64,000 bases of DNA from Aptenodytes patagonicus. Its lineage: Eukaryota; Chordata; Aves; Sphenisciformes; Spheniscidae. Both the position numbers and the translations under genes were made by a program. This document shows, one piece after another, positions 44,302 through 57,542 of the stretch. A model generated the notes under the pieces. The model was given only the letters and a program-made list of their open reading frames with translations. It was not told the DNA's origin and did not search any database. The stretch's first letter is position 1. Each line of letters opens with the position of its first letter. The DNA is taken from NCBI RefSeq assembly GCF_965638725.1, contig NC_134949.1, positions 54,588,151 through 54,652,150 of the forward strand, given 5' to 3'.

Positions 44302-47300
44302 CAAAAAAATGTAAAAATCCTCAACTCCAGGAATATAAAGTTGTCCATGTTAGAGCTTGAAACTGAGTATCAGTAATGGGCCTATATTAAAAGCCTTAAT
44401 GTAGATAGTGTGGCTTCAGTGGAAGTGCAGGAAGGTTTTTAAACTTAAAGGTACTCCCTTGATGTAAACACTGAAGCTTATGGATGTAATACAGAAGATC
44501 ACTGAATCTCTTGCACTGTTAAAGGATGTTTGTTTGTTTTCTTAAAGTTTGAGCTGGTTGCTTAAAAATTCAGTGGTGAAATTCTCAGAAGTGAAAGAAC
44601 TTTTCCATACACTGTCCATGGTACTGCAGGTGCAGGCGTTGCCCTTCCACAGTGGTAGTCAGTCTGAGAATGTTTTGGAATAAAAGTGGCTCAGTGTTGA
44701 AGTTGGGGTAGGTTGCGTGTGTGGTGGGTTTTTTGTGGGTGTTTCTTTTCCTCTCTCTCCTGTAAGGTTTTTCTTTTCGTTTGTCCTTCAGGCTAGATAC
44801 TTCTGTTCAAAGCCTCAGGAATAGTAACAGCGCTATATGTGGCTAAATGCTTGTTCCTGTAGTTGTGTCTCTGTGACAATCTGGAGAAAGACTTCGCTTC
44901 TGTTGGCTAAAGAGCACAATTTTATAGTTGATAATCCAGAATAATTTCTGCAACTTGTAACTGCAAGTATGCTATAACTTGTCTTATGGCAGAACTTAAA
45001 GTCTCAATTTTCTGCTTAAACTAAGACCTTTAGGTAGCTTCCTAGTGAGCAGCAGGATTACAAATAGAGTCCTGAATGAAAGGTAAAATTAGGTGTGGTG
45101 TTGAACATCGTTATGGTGGTTCATAGCTTCTGCGGTGTCCCCTGGGAGAATGCAGGCAATGAAGGAAATCTGGTCCTAGCACCCAAAACTTATTTTCTTC
45201 ATCTTTGCACTGTACCTATGGATATGTCCTTTACACTAGTTATTCTAGATTTTGCAGGTATTCTTTCTCAAGCTTGGGAATTTTGGTTGGGTAATTAGAA
45301 AAGTGTTTTTAAACTAACCTTTTGTTATGTTGATATTACTGTTAGATGAAAGCTGAAGGACGCATAATTTTTCAGTATCTTTAGTACTTGTATTTCCTTT
45401 AAAAAAAAAAAAAACAAACACTGGACAATACTTCTCACTTGTTTGACTTTTATATACTAAGACTTGTGATGGTTTAATGCCACTTGCAAACTAGAACTAT
45501 TTAGGGATTGATGAACTAATATAGGTGTTTGTAAACTATCCAATACCTTTATAAAATGCTGTAAAGAAAGAGAGTGTGTTTGAGAGAGCTTTTTGTGTGT
45601 CCAGTAATATTCTTCAGCTCTTTGTCAGTCAAACAAGTTTAGCAGGAGTAATATAAATAATCATAAAAGTGTACCTTAATTCTGGCCTGGAGGAATGCAA
45701 AGGTAGTTCATTCTTCAGGTTGACCTTTTTTTGGTTTCTCCCCACAACTGGTAACTTAGTCTGGTATGGGCAAACTGGGATACTGTGGGTACTGGAGATC
45801 TGGACTCTGTCAGGTATAATAAGTAGTTTACGTGATGTGGTCACTACTAACCTAGAACTAGATCTAGGCACCAGGTAAAAGGTCAGAGTTCTAAAATATT
45901 TAGTGACTACTGGAGAAGTAGGGCTCTGCAAATGACATAATTTTGGCATTCTCTTCTAAGAAGAACAGAGATGATGGACAGGCTCTTCACCTAAATGTAT
46001 GATTTTTTTTTTTCTCGAAAATGTTGAACATAACAGTACCTTTTCTGTTGTGGGTTGTTGCAGTTTGCCTCCTATATAATTTATCAGTGAATTACATTTG
46101 GTACTTTGACTGTTGCTAGATTGAAAATAAAATTTAAATAATATTGACTTTCTCCATCTAAAAATGCAAGTATAACGTTTATCCTGAGTAAGATTTTTGA
46201 AGGGTAGAGGGGAAAAGCTACTTATATCATATAAGTAATTCTGCATCATAGTCCTTTTATAGATAATTAGTATGAGAGAACCATTCTGAAAGACAAAATG
46301 CCTTTTAAACGTTGAAAAAAGTTGAGAAGCAGACCCTGTATGTTTGGTGGAGAGCAGTAAACTAAGCTTTTTTCAGTTTAAGCTTGTGTCAGTTAATATT
46401 TTTTTTTTCCTGAGCAAAGTGCATTGTGATAACAAATTCTAGCGGTACATGACTGCAGTTTCACCTAAAATAGTTGGCATTATTTACATACCTGTATGTA
46501 ATGGATTTTGCCACCTATACCCCAAATTTGTGTTGAACTGTGAGAAAAGACTAAATGTGAGATTTGTAAACACGTTTAAATAGGAAGCAAATGTGGTTGG
46601 GATGTTCAGCAACCATTAAGCTGCCTGTTACGGACACCATGTGATGACTGTATAATAGATACTTAAGGGATTTTTTTGATCCCTTTTAAACTGATGCAAA
46701 ATGCTTATTTTACTGCTCAGTTATAGTATGCTGAAGGCTCTCTTTTTCTCCTTCTACCTTGTCTGAAAAGACTTTGGTATAGTGGGTAACTTATGATGTG
46801 TTTTGTTCTAAGAGTATCTTAAAGACCTCTTCTACCCCTCCCACCCTCCAAGTGTAGCTATTGGTTTCCTCTGCTATGACATATTGATCTTAATCAATTT
46901 ACTTTCAAAATGGCCACACTTCTCCTCTTGCTGTTCACTGAGAATAACAAGGTAAATAACTATTAATTTTAATTCTTAACGCACACCCTAAGAACAATTT
47001 TTAAATTAATTTAACAAACTTCCCTTTAATTCTGATGAAAATTTGGGACATCAGAACTTGGGATCGAGTGCTGAATATGTTAAAGAGCCTATTTATAACT
47101 TAGATCAGTCAATAATTACTGAATTTTGGAAGTGTCAGGCTTTGTCATCCTGTCCCCCTGTGCAAGGTGGGGTATGCAGGAGTAGTATCTTGTTTGATGC
47201 AGAGATAGTATCTTGTGTTAGACCAGTATACCAGTTCATTATACATGCTGGTCTAATAAAAGATACAATCTCAGCCTACAAAGCTTGTGGCTGCTTTGGA

Positions 47301-48750
47301 GTAGGATGAATGCAGGAGTGTATGTGGGGCACAAGGATGTGGCTTCTTCATCTTTGGCAGCCTCAGGACTCCGCAGAGTTGCGCAGTGCTAGAAAGAAGA
47401 CAAGTTTACTTCCCTTCCATGCTCGCTCTCCATCTTCTCTTGTGGCTGTCCTTGATCTGTGTCCTGCTGTTTAAGAAAAGCTGCTGTGGGCACATGCTTT
47501 GTCTTTGGTATCGACACCTCTGTGTTCAGGTTTAACAAAGTAACTTGTGATTTCATGTTGAAAACCTTAATTCTGCATAGTTATATCTTATGCTATTTTA
47601 TATGCTGTCTGTGATCTTAATCTAGAGAGAATGTTCTGTGTGCTCTAGCATTCTTAGTCTTATGTGTGGCCATGTGTCTCAAGGAATTAAAAAAAAACCC
47701 GTGTCTATAAATGTCCCTTTAAAAGTGTTTAGAACAGTTTTCAGGCTTTCATTGAAACTATTTTCATATGAAAGTTGAAAAACTAAACTGGAGTTTTCAT
47801 TGAAAGGTGATTTCTGGGAAGTAGTGCTTTACTTTGGGACTCCTTGCAGGGGAGAAATAATGTGAATTCTGCGTGTGGTCAGTTTGGAGCTCTTGCCTTG
47901 CAGAGAAGGCAGCTAACCTGGCAGCTGCTGTAATCTGTAACCCTAAGGAATGGGGCAGTGGGAAGCACATCCCTGCTGCTGACATCGCCAGGCTTTCTTC
48001 CTCCTGGGAGAGGATGTTACTTTTCTGTTACTCTCTGACTTTGGATTTCTTCTCTGCACTACCTACTCCACCCAATGAACATTTCCTTCCAGAGGGTCTG
48101 GGAATTGAGTTGCTGACGTTCCAGCAGCAGCAGGAATACTTCATCCCTTTCCAAAGTTTTGCTGTTTGTATGAGAACTTGGAATTTATCCGACTGACATT
48201 CTAGTGTAAATTTGGGAACGATGATGTAGTTGAGATGTGCAGACATAACCAAGTTTTAATAAACAGAATGGGAAAAACACCGGGGGGGGGGAGAAAACCC
48301 ACAAATCCAAAGGTGCTGTTTATTCACCCTGACTGTTATTCATTGTTAGCTAACTATTGCCATGTTAATGCTTTATGGGCAATCTGAACTACCCGTGTCT
48401 TTCTATGTACATTATGTTATCAACTAAAACTCTTGATAACATGATTTACCTATATGTATGCACAATACTGATCACAAGCCTTTTCTATTACAGTAGCGAA
48501 GGAGAAACACTAACCTGCTTTTCAAAGACAAATGTCCCTTCTTAAAAAGTAGATAAAATCTGTCTGTTTTGAGTCAGAGGAGCAAAGCTACTCACTGTAT
48601 GTGGTGTTGTAGTCTGTACAGATTATTTTACACTCTCTTCATTACTGTGTGGATCTGGCCTTTATGCAGATGGGTATTAAAAGAACCTGGAATGTGTAGC
48701 CTGTTCCCTGTGAGGTAGCTACAGCACTTGTCGGGAAGCAGATAACCTGG
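44302..48750. other. Intron section, no recognised feature
   Basis: AT-rich sequence with short homopolymers (A14 near 45,402). No gene, RNA or transposon was recognised. Confidence 0.55.
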
Positions 48751-49303
48751 TGCCATGGTTTAACCCGGCAGGCAGCTAAACACCACACAGCTGTTCGCTT
48801 AGTACCCCCCAGTGGGATGGGGAGAGAATTGGAAAAAGGGTAAAACTTGTGGGTTGGGATAAAGGCAATTTAATAGGACAGAAAAGGAAGGGGAAATAAT
48901 AATAATAATGATGATAAAAATATACAAAACAAGTGATGCACAATGCAGTTGCTCACCACCCACTGACTGATGCCCAGATGGTTCCTGAGCAGTGGCCCTG
49001 CCCTCCTGGCCAACCTCCCCAGTTTTTTGTTTAGCATGATGTCATATGGTATGGAATATCCCTTTGGCCAGTTTGGGTCAGCTGTCCTGGCTGTGTCCCC
49101 TCCCAGCTTCTTGTGCATCTCCCGCCTACTTGCTGGCAGGGCAGTACAAGAAGCTGAAGAGTCCTTGACTTAGTGTAAGTACTGCTCAGCAACAACTAAA
49201 ACATCAGTGTGTTATCAACATTATTCTCATCCTAAATCTAAAACACAGCACTGTACCAGCTACTAGGAAGAAAATTAACTCTATCCCAGCCGAAATGAGG
49301 ACA
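48751..49303 (-). mobile_element. Solo LTR of an endogenous retrovirus
   Basis: A 553-bp unit starting TGCCATGG and ending GAGGACA, i.e. TG...CA ends. It is bounded by a perfect 5-bp target-site duplication CCTGG at 48,746-48,750 and 49,304-49,308. I recognise it as a common avian LTR by its ends and by the internal stretch CCATATGACATCATGC (minus strand); I cannot give a certain family name. A 5-bp duplication fits class III (ERVL-like) integration. Minus-strand transcription order is inferred from where TATA and polyadenylation signals sit in better copies; here the TATA-equivalent is degenerate (AAACAAAAA). There is no internal gag, pol or env, so this is a recombination remnant. Confidence 0.93.
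48896..48915. repeat. AAT/GAT microsatellite inside the LTR
   Basis: AATAATAATAATAATGATGAT on the plus strand, part of the LTR family itself rather than an independent insertion. Confidence 0.8.
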
Positions 49304-49308
49304 CCTGG

Positions 49309-52300
49309 GTGCCATATCCCTGAATAATATGATATACTCCTCCCTTTCCAAGTCTCCAGGAAAGATGCTTCTATAATTATGCTGTTTACTAGATAAATGT
49401 TGAGAAATACCTTTTTAAAACTCGGGGAGTAAGTCTTTGGTGTGGTGACTTAGCGTTATTTTGAAAGTGGACATTTCTATTAGGGACAGCGAAACCACTC
49501 CGCTCTGATGTAGGAACACTAATAAGGGTTTTCTGGGTTGCTCTTTAAAACACTTAATTACTATTCAGCACCTTGCAGATGAAGACTAAACCACACTGTA
49601 AAGTTTCCATTATAGGTTTGTAATCACACGCTAGCCCACACAAAAGTGGCAGTGCAATATGACCCATTGTTTTATTTTCTTATTTCTGCACACACATTTC
49701 AAATGGAGCTTCTGTGGTTTTAAGAGTAATTTTGGAATACTTTTTTTTCTGATCAAATTAAGCTTTGTGCTTAACTGTTCTCCTAAAGCAAATATAGCAT
49801 GTCAGATACCAACTAGTGCTGTCTGTCCTGTAGTTAATACACACAGTAAGCATAAATTTAAAAAGCACACATTTGTATTTCATTCTGGTTCATTATTAGT
49901 CGGCCTCCTGATGCCAAGACCCTTGAAATTCTGAACACTAAAACAGTAGACTGAGTGGATTATTTTTATTGTTCAATGCAACTGCTGAGCTGATTTAGGT
50001 TTATTTGCATATTAATATTTTAAGTACCTTGATTAGTGGGGATATGTGGCTGTTTATAATAGCCATGTATGCTAGCCATTTTCCCTTTTAAAATTGGATT
50101 TGCGAATGATTTTTCTCTATACTAGAAGTGTCAGTTGTTTTTTTTTGAGAATCAATTTTAGGATAAGTGCGAGTAACGCTGTAGTTATGTCCAAGACTCA
50201 AATATTGTAAAGCTTACTAAGTGGAATGTCCTAATGAAAAGAGAATGGTGTTGTCAGAAGAGTAGTCATAAATCATTGAGCTCTGAAAACTGAAGGGCAA
50301 GAGTCAATAACAACACATCTCAAATACGTGATTGTAGCAAGGGAAAAGGATGTTGTTCTGATGCTCGCTGGATTCTGTTCTCAGGGGTCTTGTATGTAAG
50401 TCTGGACATGCTGAACAGCTCTGTCCTCAAGAGCTGCTGTACTTGGCCTGGGCCGCTAAAAGAATAAGGAAAAGTAAGGGTGCAGCCGCTTCTTGGTTCT
50501 GTCTTGCCTGAATTCAGGAATTACTGTTCAGATGTGTATGACAGATTATATGGCTGCTTTTAGCGTGAGGCTTGTTTGGAATATATTGTTCATTCAGATT
50601 GCTGTTCCGTGTTAATGACTTTCAGGATAAAGCACCTGATGATACTTTTTTTTTTAAAAGAAATCCTTGCAGCTTTTAACTTTATTTCTTGATGGCCTGC
50701 TTTGATACATTTTTGTATGGTTTCAGCTGTTCTGGAAGGAATGCTAGGGGAACCTCCCTGAGCCTATAGAGGCCTCTCTCCCATGGCCAGTGTCTTGAAA
50801 GAGAAAGGAACGTTCTGCTCAAAGGCTTATGATGGATTGCCATACTGATCAAGAAACTAAGATGTTCTTCCTGCATTTAATGTTCTAGACCTACTACTTT
50901 GAGACTTCTTTTAAATCTCTGTTACTGACCTTTTATCTAGAGAGGACTATGATGCTTCTGGCACTGTTTCGCACTGAGGACTTTGGTGATTATCACTGTG
51001 CTGGCCATGCAGAGTCTGGCACTGGAACAGATCACAATAAAGCAAGCTTTTTGGTTGTCTCTGAGAGTGGAGAAACTTGGAGCCAATATAAGGGTACAGT
51101 CTGAAAAAATTCCTTTCTTAATTTGAGACGCTGACATCTCTGGCCCCAAGCAAAAAAACCCTCACACTGTTTCTAGTGGAAGACAGCTGTGTTTGTTCTT
51201 GTGCTTATTCCCATAGGGTGAAAAAGCGCAGTGATAATCAAGCCAAGGATTTTCAGAGGGAGCTACAGGTTTTCAGAGAAGTCATGATGGCGTACTAGGT
51301 TTTTGGTTTGTGGGTGGTTTGTTTTGTTCTTCCCTGCCCAGTGCCCCACCCTCTCCCCCCTGCTTTTTAGATGCTTCCACAATCTTTAATCATACTAGCT
51401 TGGATGGTGTGAAACCTTAATGCCATAAACTACTTCTGCAAAGGCAAGGATCTCAACTTCTAGGGAAGGCTACAAGGCAAACTCATTCAGCTTAATTTGT
51501 AGACAGGTAAGAAATATTTTACAAGTGCATTCAGATTTTACTAAGATCTAAACTTTCAACCTCCTAAGTGTATTTGCATCAGTCTCTCATACAATTAAGG
51601 AATGAGTTACAGATTTTCCAGGAATGGAACATACTTGCTAATATATTCTGCAAGTTGATTCTGGATATAAAGGTCGTGGCACCTGACATTGGTATGAGAT
51701 TTCTGTTGTAGTTTCAAACATTAATTGCTTCAATAGCAGCCTAGTCATTCAATGACCATAGAGAATATGTTCTCCTTACAAGCAAATGTTTTTCCTCCTT
51801 TGCTCTTGAAATCTTGTGTATCCCTATCTCAGGGAAAACCCACAGTGTTTTCTTGTGAGGTGGAATGTTACTACAGTCACCTCAGCTCTGTTGTTAGCAC
51901 CAGCCCTCTGAATTCCCCTTCTGCAAGACAGGGTCTGTAGACATAATGTATGATGTCTCCTTTATGTCTAGTGCAATGGTTGAGCACAATGGACCTTGTT
52001 TAGACATGACTGATTCTTCTGTAAAACAAACTGTGCAAACAGCCTACAACTCAGGGTAATATGCCTGACTTGCAAGGTTTAATGTTGCTATTTCACAGTA
52101 TAGGTGCATTGTGGGAAGGCAAGGAAAATACCTCACCTTGATGCAAGGTGCCGTTTAGCTGGTGGGGCTAACTGCAGCCTCTTAAATGTTAAAACAAAAT
52201 TCTTGTATACTGACTTCCCTTGTTGGAGAAATTCTGTGATACTTCTCTAAAGGATTTTTCTTGTAAATGAAAAGTTTTGGAACACGTTGAATTAGTTCTT

Positions 52301-54597
52301 AGAGTTGTGGCTCTAGGCTGTGATTGGTGGTTTTTCTTCCCAAGGAACTGACTTAGGTTCTTCTCAAATTCCTGTGATATGACCAGACTTGTAAAGATGA
52401 TCAGATGCTTGTGTGCTGGCTGCATGAATGTCTTTCTAGAGACTTATCTCTAGTTCCTGGTTGTTACTGTTGTATGTTTGATCATCACCAGAAAAAGTGA
52501 AGAATTTCTTCAGACTTCTTCATTGTGATACTGACGTCTCTGGGATGCTTGCCATTGCTGAGGAGATATGGGCTTTTTCCGAACCTGCTCAGGCTGCATG
52601 TGATTGTTTATGCCTACTGATGCTGTCTGGAGGATGTACTCTGTGCTTCTGCCATCCTTTCCATTACAGCAGAACTCCTGTAAAGTCTTTTCCATGGCTT
52701 TTTGGTCCATCGTGGAGTCTTCTCCATGCCTTGGATCCTAAAGATTTGGAAAGTCTATTTTAATCCATGGCAGCCTGCTTCCTCTATTTTATACCTATGA
52801 GGGCAGAATACAATGACGACAAGCTTACTCTGGCAGTTAACCAGAGGGATCACTGGGATACAGGCTCTTGTAACTTGGCTGCGACTTACTTTACCATAAG
52901 TAAAGCATTACTATAAAGTCCAGCCCTAAATTATTGGCAGAAGTGGGTGTGAACTCTTAATTTGAACAAATACATGATTAACTAATTTTCTTCCCAGAAA
53001 CCTTATCCAAGGCAAAGTGAAAATGCGTGGATTCGGACTCTGATTATATTGTCCAGCTGAGAGGATAAAAGCAGAAAATGTTTGAGGATGATCTTTCTCC
53101 ACCTAGTGGGAGTCTTGATGTGATAAGGTTTGCTACCAGGTGATAAACAGGGACCCTCCTGGAGGCTGCTCAAACTGGGCTTATGTAGCCTCTCTTGTTT
53201 TTTCCTTTCACATTTCCCACGTAGCAGTACCTGTAATTGTTTGAAACTCTGAGCTCTATATATTTTGATGCTACTCTTTTCCAGAATTGACTTCAGTCAC
53301 TCTTTAGATTAAAATTATACTCTCTCTGCTGTTGAAAGCCATTTGCTAATGAGAAGGGACAGCACCAGTGTAAAAAACATTAGAAGAGACTCCTTCTAAC
53401 CAGGCAATACGAGGCTGTGAAATCTACTGACTGTAGATGTGTTGCTTCTTTTTTTTTTCAAATGGTTAAGATTTCAGCTGTGGCTGCCACTACAGATTAT
53501 GTATTAAGTTGTAGTACATTAGGAAGTCTGAGGTGCTTGGATGTGGTTATTTGAGATATTGCTGTGTCAAGAAACAAAGTTTTGTTTATAATAACAAGTA
53601 AACAAAAAAATAGTATGGTTGCAAACAGCTTGTTCCAAGTGATATTAGCAGTAGGCAGGTTATTCTCTATGCTGAAGCTTTGGAGCTGGGTTATAGCTTT
53701 TTTTTGTGTAGTGTTATTCAAGTAATACTGCGGAAACAGCTCTGTACTCCCACTTTACAAGTAGATTAAACCAATCTTGATCCAACCAATGTCTTCCTCA
53801 AATTTTTATCAGTTGCGAGAGTCTAGAAAAGCCTACTTATGGATAGTATCTCAGTGCTATGACTAAGTGTTTCTCCATCATAATACTTGGTATTGCTAGA
53901 CACAGAAATGCTTTTCGCCGTAGATTTGCTCATGATGCCTTTTAAAGGCTTGTAACTGAAAGCATCACTAGACAGCAGTGAATTCTGGGAACTTCAGATA
54001 GTACTTATAGTGTGAAAATAAAAGTGGTGCAGCTGTGATTCCGCTCATGTAGTATATGTGTGGTTACCTGGCAGATGCAGAGATTTGTAACATTAAATTA
54101 GCTTCTCATAGGTTTTGTTGATCAAAACTGAGGAATATTTCTCAGCAGTTTAACATAATTTCCTGATGTACTTCTGCAAAGGGCTGTGAAATTTCACAGT
54201 GTGTATATCTGTTGCCTGGCTAACTGGTGGTAACCAGCTTCAGGACTTCTGATGAAGTTACGGAGGGAGAACTTTTCTTGATTTAAGTTAAACATGGAAG
54301 CCTTTATACTTGCACTGTCTTTTCTGTATGGTGCATTTCTTTCACTTTCTTGTGTTTAGCAGATGCTAGGCAAATAACTGCTTATGCTTCTTATTGCTCT
54401 GTCAAGTTGTAGTTGTTGTAAAAGCATGTTTATCGAAATGCTAAAGTCAGCTCTAGGGATAGGAAGTAAAATTAAAAAGATGTGGAAGGAATCCAGTGTC
54501 CAAAACCACTCAAACTCAGTGGTATGTATTAATTGTTCTTTTGTCCTTTCTTTTATGTTTCTAAAAGTGTGGAACTTCGTAATAAAGTAGACCAATA
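49309..54597. other. Intron section, no recognised feature
   Basis: AT-rich sequence. All open frames are short and unrecognised. No mobile element was assigned. Confidence 0.55.
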
Positions 54598-55860
54598 CCA
54601 TGTGCAAGAACTGCTGTACTGGGTCAGAATGAAATTATCTAGCCCAGTATCTTGCTGTGGTTAGTGGCTAGCAGCAGATGCTCTAGGGAAGACTGTAAGA
54701 TCAGGGTGAACATAGTCATACTTCCTAGGATGCTTTCTGATAGCAGTCCATAAGACTATGGACTACTTCAGCCGAGGAATTGTCTAGCCCAGCCACTTCC
54801 TTGGCAGTATATTTTCTGCTTAATAGTGTTTGAGCTACTCACTTTACACTGCATCTTCCACCCTGGTCAGCTTGTCTGATTACTTTTAAACCATTTAAAT
54901 TTTGTCATCTGCAACCTTTGATAGCAAGGAGTTTCCCAGTTTAATCAGGCAGTGTTACATTTTGATATATATATAATGTAACATACATAAAGGTGAATAT
55001 ATACATATTGTCTGTCTCTTCCATTCTACTTGTGTACCCACAGTACCTTTTTTCCAGTGGGTCAGTTTTGTTCCTTAGATACATTTGGTAATTCTTGTTA
55101 TTCCTTCTGTACTTGCTAGTTCTTTCTGCATGTGGGGAGAAAAAAGCAGAGTTGTTCTGAGTACAGGATGCAGGTGCATTGTAGACTTCTACAGTGATGT
55201 TGTTTGGTGCTTTTTTCCTAATAATTTCTTGTATTTAGTTTGGCTTTTGACTGTGACTGATTAGTGAGCTGATGTTACAGGAGATACTTACAACAGCTCA
55301 GAGAGCTTGTTCCTTAAAATTACTAGGTAGATTGGTGCATCACTGTGCTCATTTAGAAGTCATTTTTCCTTGGTTGCATCATTTGACATTTAGCAACAAT
55401 ATATTTCATACTATTTTATCACTCTTCAGTCTCATGAGATCCTTCAGATTTCTGGTCTTAAATGGCAAGTCCTTTGGTGTAGTAACTTTTGTCCACTTCC
55501 TCCTCGCTTTCTTTTTCAGATCACTAATAAATAGAATTACTTATGTCTGTGATATCAGAGAATCATGTGGAGCTCCCATGGTTGACTTCCCTTGTTCCTT
55601 CTTTTGTTTCCAAGTTTTTAGAATCAATTCTTAATGCATGAGAGGGCAGACACTTCTCATGGCAGCTTAGTTTCTTTAGAGAGCTCAGCAGAATCCTATT
55701 GAAAGCCATTTTGAAATTTAAGGAGAAAACAAAATTTTTCTGGTCCATATGATCCGTGACTTTCCTCAAAAAGTTAGGTATGGGGGGTGACTTGTCCCTC
55801 CGTGAACAGTTGGATTTTTTTTTCGACTGCCTGCTATCTCTAGCTCTAACTAATGTGGTC
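54598..55860 (-). mobile_element. Ancient CR1-like LINE, partial and decayed
   Basis: On the minus strand, 55,860 to about 55,540 retains a decayed reverse-transcriptase segment. The frame gives LRKVTDHMDQKNFVF, LNFKMAFNRILL and LKKLSC, which align with the CR1 pattern VTDHVD..., LDFSKAFDTV and LRKL. The 3' end at about 54,960-54,598 contains GATACTGGGCTAGATAATTT and TCTGACCCAGTACAGCAGTT, the tail phrase of older amniote CR1 families. The section between (about 54,960-55,540) is less clear, so this may be one insertion or two fragments. No intact ORF. Confidence 0.65.
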
Positions 55861-57540
55861 ATTGGACTAAAAATAACATTTAGTCATAACAGACTAAATC
55901 TTAAAAGCTGCAGGCTTTGAGGTATTTGTTCACACCTGGAGAATCTGATGTGTTTCTGTTTATGAATGGATGTTTCTTTGGTTGGTTAATACCTGGCTGG
56001 AAGCTGAAATAATGTGCAGTACTGAAAGTGCCAGTGTACCTCTGATTCTGTAAACCCAATGGGAGGAGAGGCAAAGAAATTCAATCTACTTATTTTCTTG
56101 GAAACATCTTAACGCTTTTTGAAGCAAAAGATTTCCCTTCAATAAAGGAGAAGTATGCCAAGTCCCTTCTAAAACGTTTTTGCTATCAATTCCTGTTCTT
56201 AAAAAGCTGCTACTGCAGCTACCTGTTAAAAAGAATCTGTGTAAACTCATTAGCAAAAGTTTTGAAGTACAGGTTCAGCAAGTAAGAACTGTGCTCCTCC
56301 CCAGCTGCCTGGTCAACATGTATGACTGACCAGACTCTGTGAGTAAACCTGCAAATAACTTCTAAACTAAACTTGTAGAGACAAACCCAGACAATCTCTT
56401 AAGCGAAATGGCTTTAAAAATAAATATGGACTAAATTTATAGCTTTTTGCATAAAGTATTTGTAAAGAGATTTATCCTTTACCCCACTGAAATTTGATTA
56501 AAAATTGTCTGATCAAGCGTTAATTATGTTTGATTTTATAAATTTGCACTCCTCATTTGTAGCAAGTAGAGCTTGTATTGAAAAAAGTTATCAGATAAAG
56601 AATGAATATGCAGTTATTGAGGGGAAAACTCTTGCAAATTTTTCAGGCCATGTATATTAACACATTGGGGCTTTTACAATTATATTCTAATAAACGGAGG
56701 CAAGAAATCCCAGTTCTAGACTATTGCTTAATATATTCAAGATTTTGTAATATTTAATGACGTGTCAGTGTTCTGTGGCTGGTTGCTGGTTGTCACTGTC
56801 TTTCCTAAACCTTGTGTTTTCCTTGAAAATTCAAAATGCAACTTCATTAACTTTGGCTTGATGCTCCTAAAGAGAGAATTCTGGCTTTGTTCTTTCTGTG
56901 CTGAGTCAGGAACACTTTGAACCAGGGGATCTGTTTGATTCCACTCCCCACCCCCCCCTCACCTCCCCCAAGCCCCATTTCAAGAAATGCCTGGACAAAA
57001 TATAATGGCTTATTTTCACATCAGACCTGAATTTCAAAATTCACATTGTCATGTATTGCAGTTGTCTGCATTATGTCTGCTCTGTACAAGTGAGCTCTAG
57101 ACCACAGCATATTCAAAAAACTTGACTTACACGAAGAGAAATTACTGTTGAGTTACCTGATTTAGAAAAAAAAGCTATTCATCTTGGTTTGACCACATGT
57201 AACCAGAGTCATTAAAAGGCACAGTATTTGATTCAGGCTTGGAAATATTTTAAATGGTATAGTGCAAAAAAGCTGATAGAGTAAACCACAAACTGTCAGA
57301 AGCTGTTATTGCTCCAGCAGTTTTCCTTGCACTCTCTCCTATACAGAGGAATAGCACCAGCTGCACTATTGCTCCTACACTGTATCTCTGGGTCCAGAAA
57401 TATAAAGTGATATAATAGTTTTAAAACTTAACTTGTACTGTCTCTGTTCCATTCCTGACCTTTTCAGGAATGGCTTGTGTGGTGATTAGCAGTTGGTTTT
57501 TGATCATATCATCACTTCTTTCTTACTCTCTTGCTCTCTT
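55861..57540. other. Intron section, no recognised feature
   Basis: AT-rich apart from a C-rich stretch near 56,945-56,975 (CCCACCCCCCCCTCACC). No gene or mobile element was recognised. Confidence 0.55.
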
Positions 57541-57542
57541 CC

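Noticed and set aside
48870..49118. 82-codon minus-strand frame with a Leu-rich end.
   Set aside because: It lies wholly within the solo LTR and its hydrophobic end comes from the AAT repeat; not a gene.
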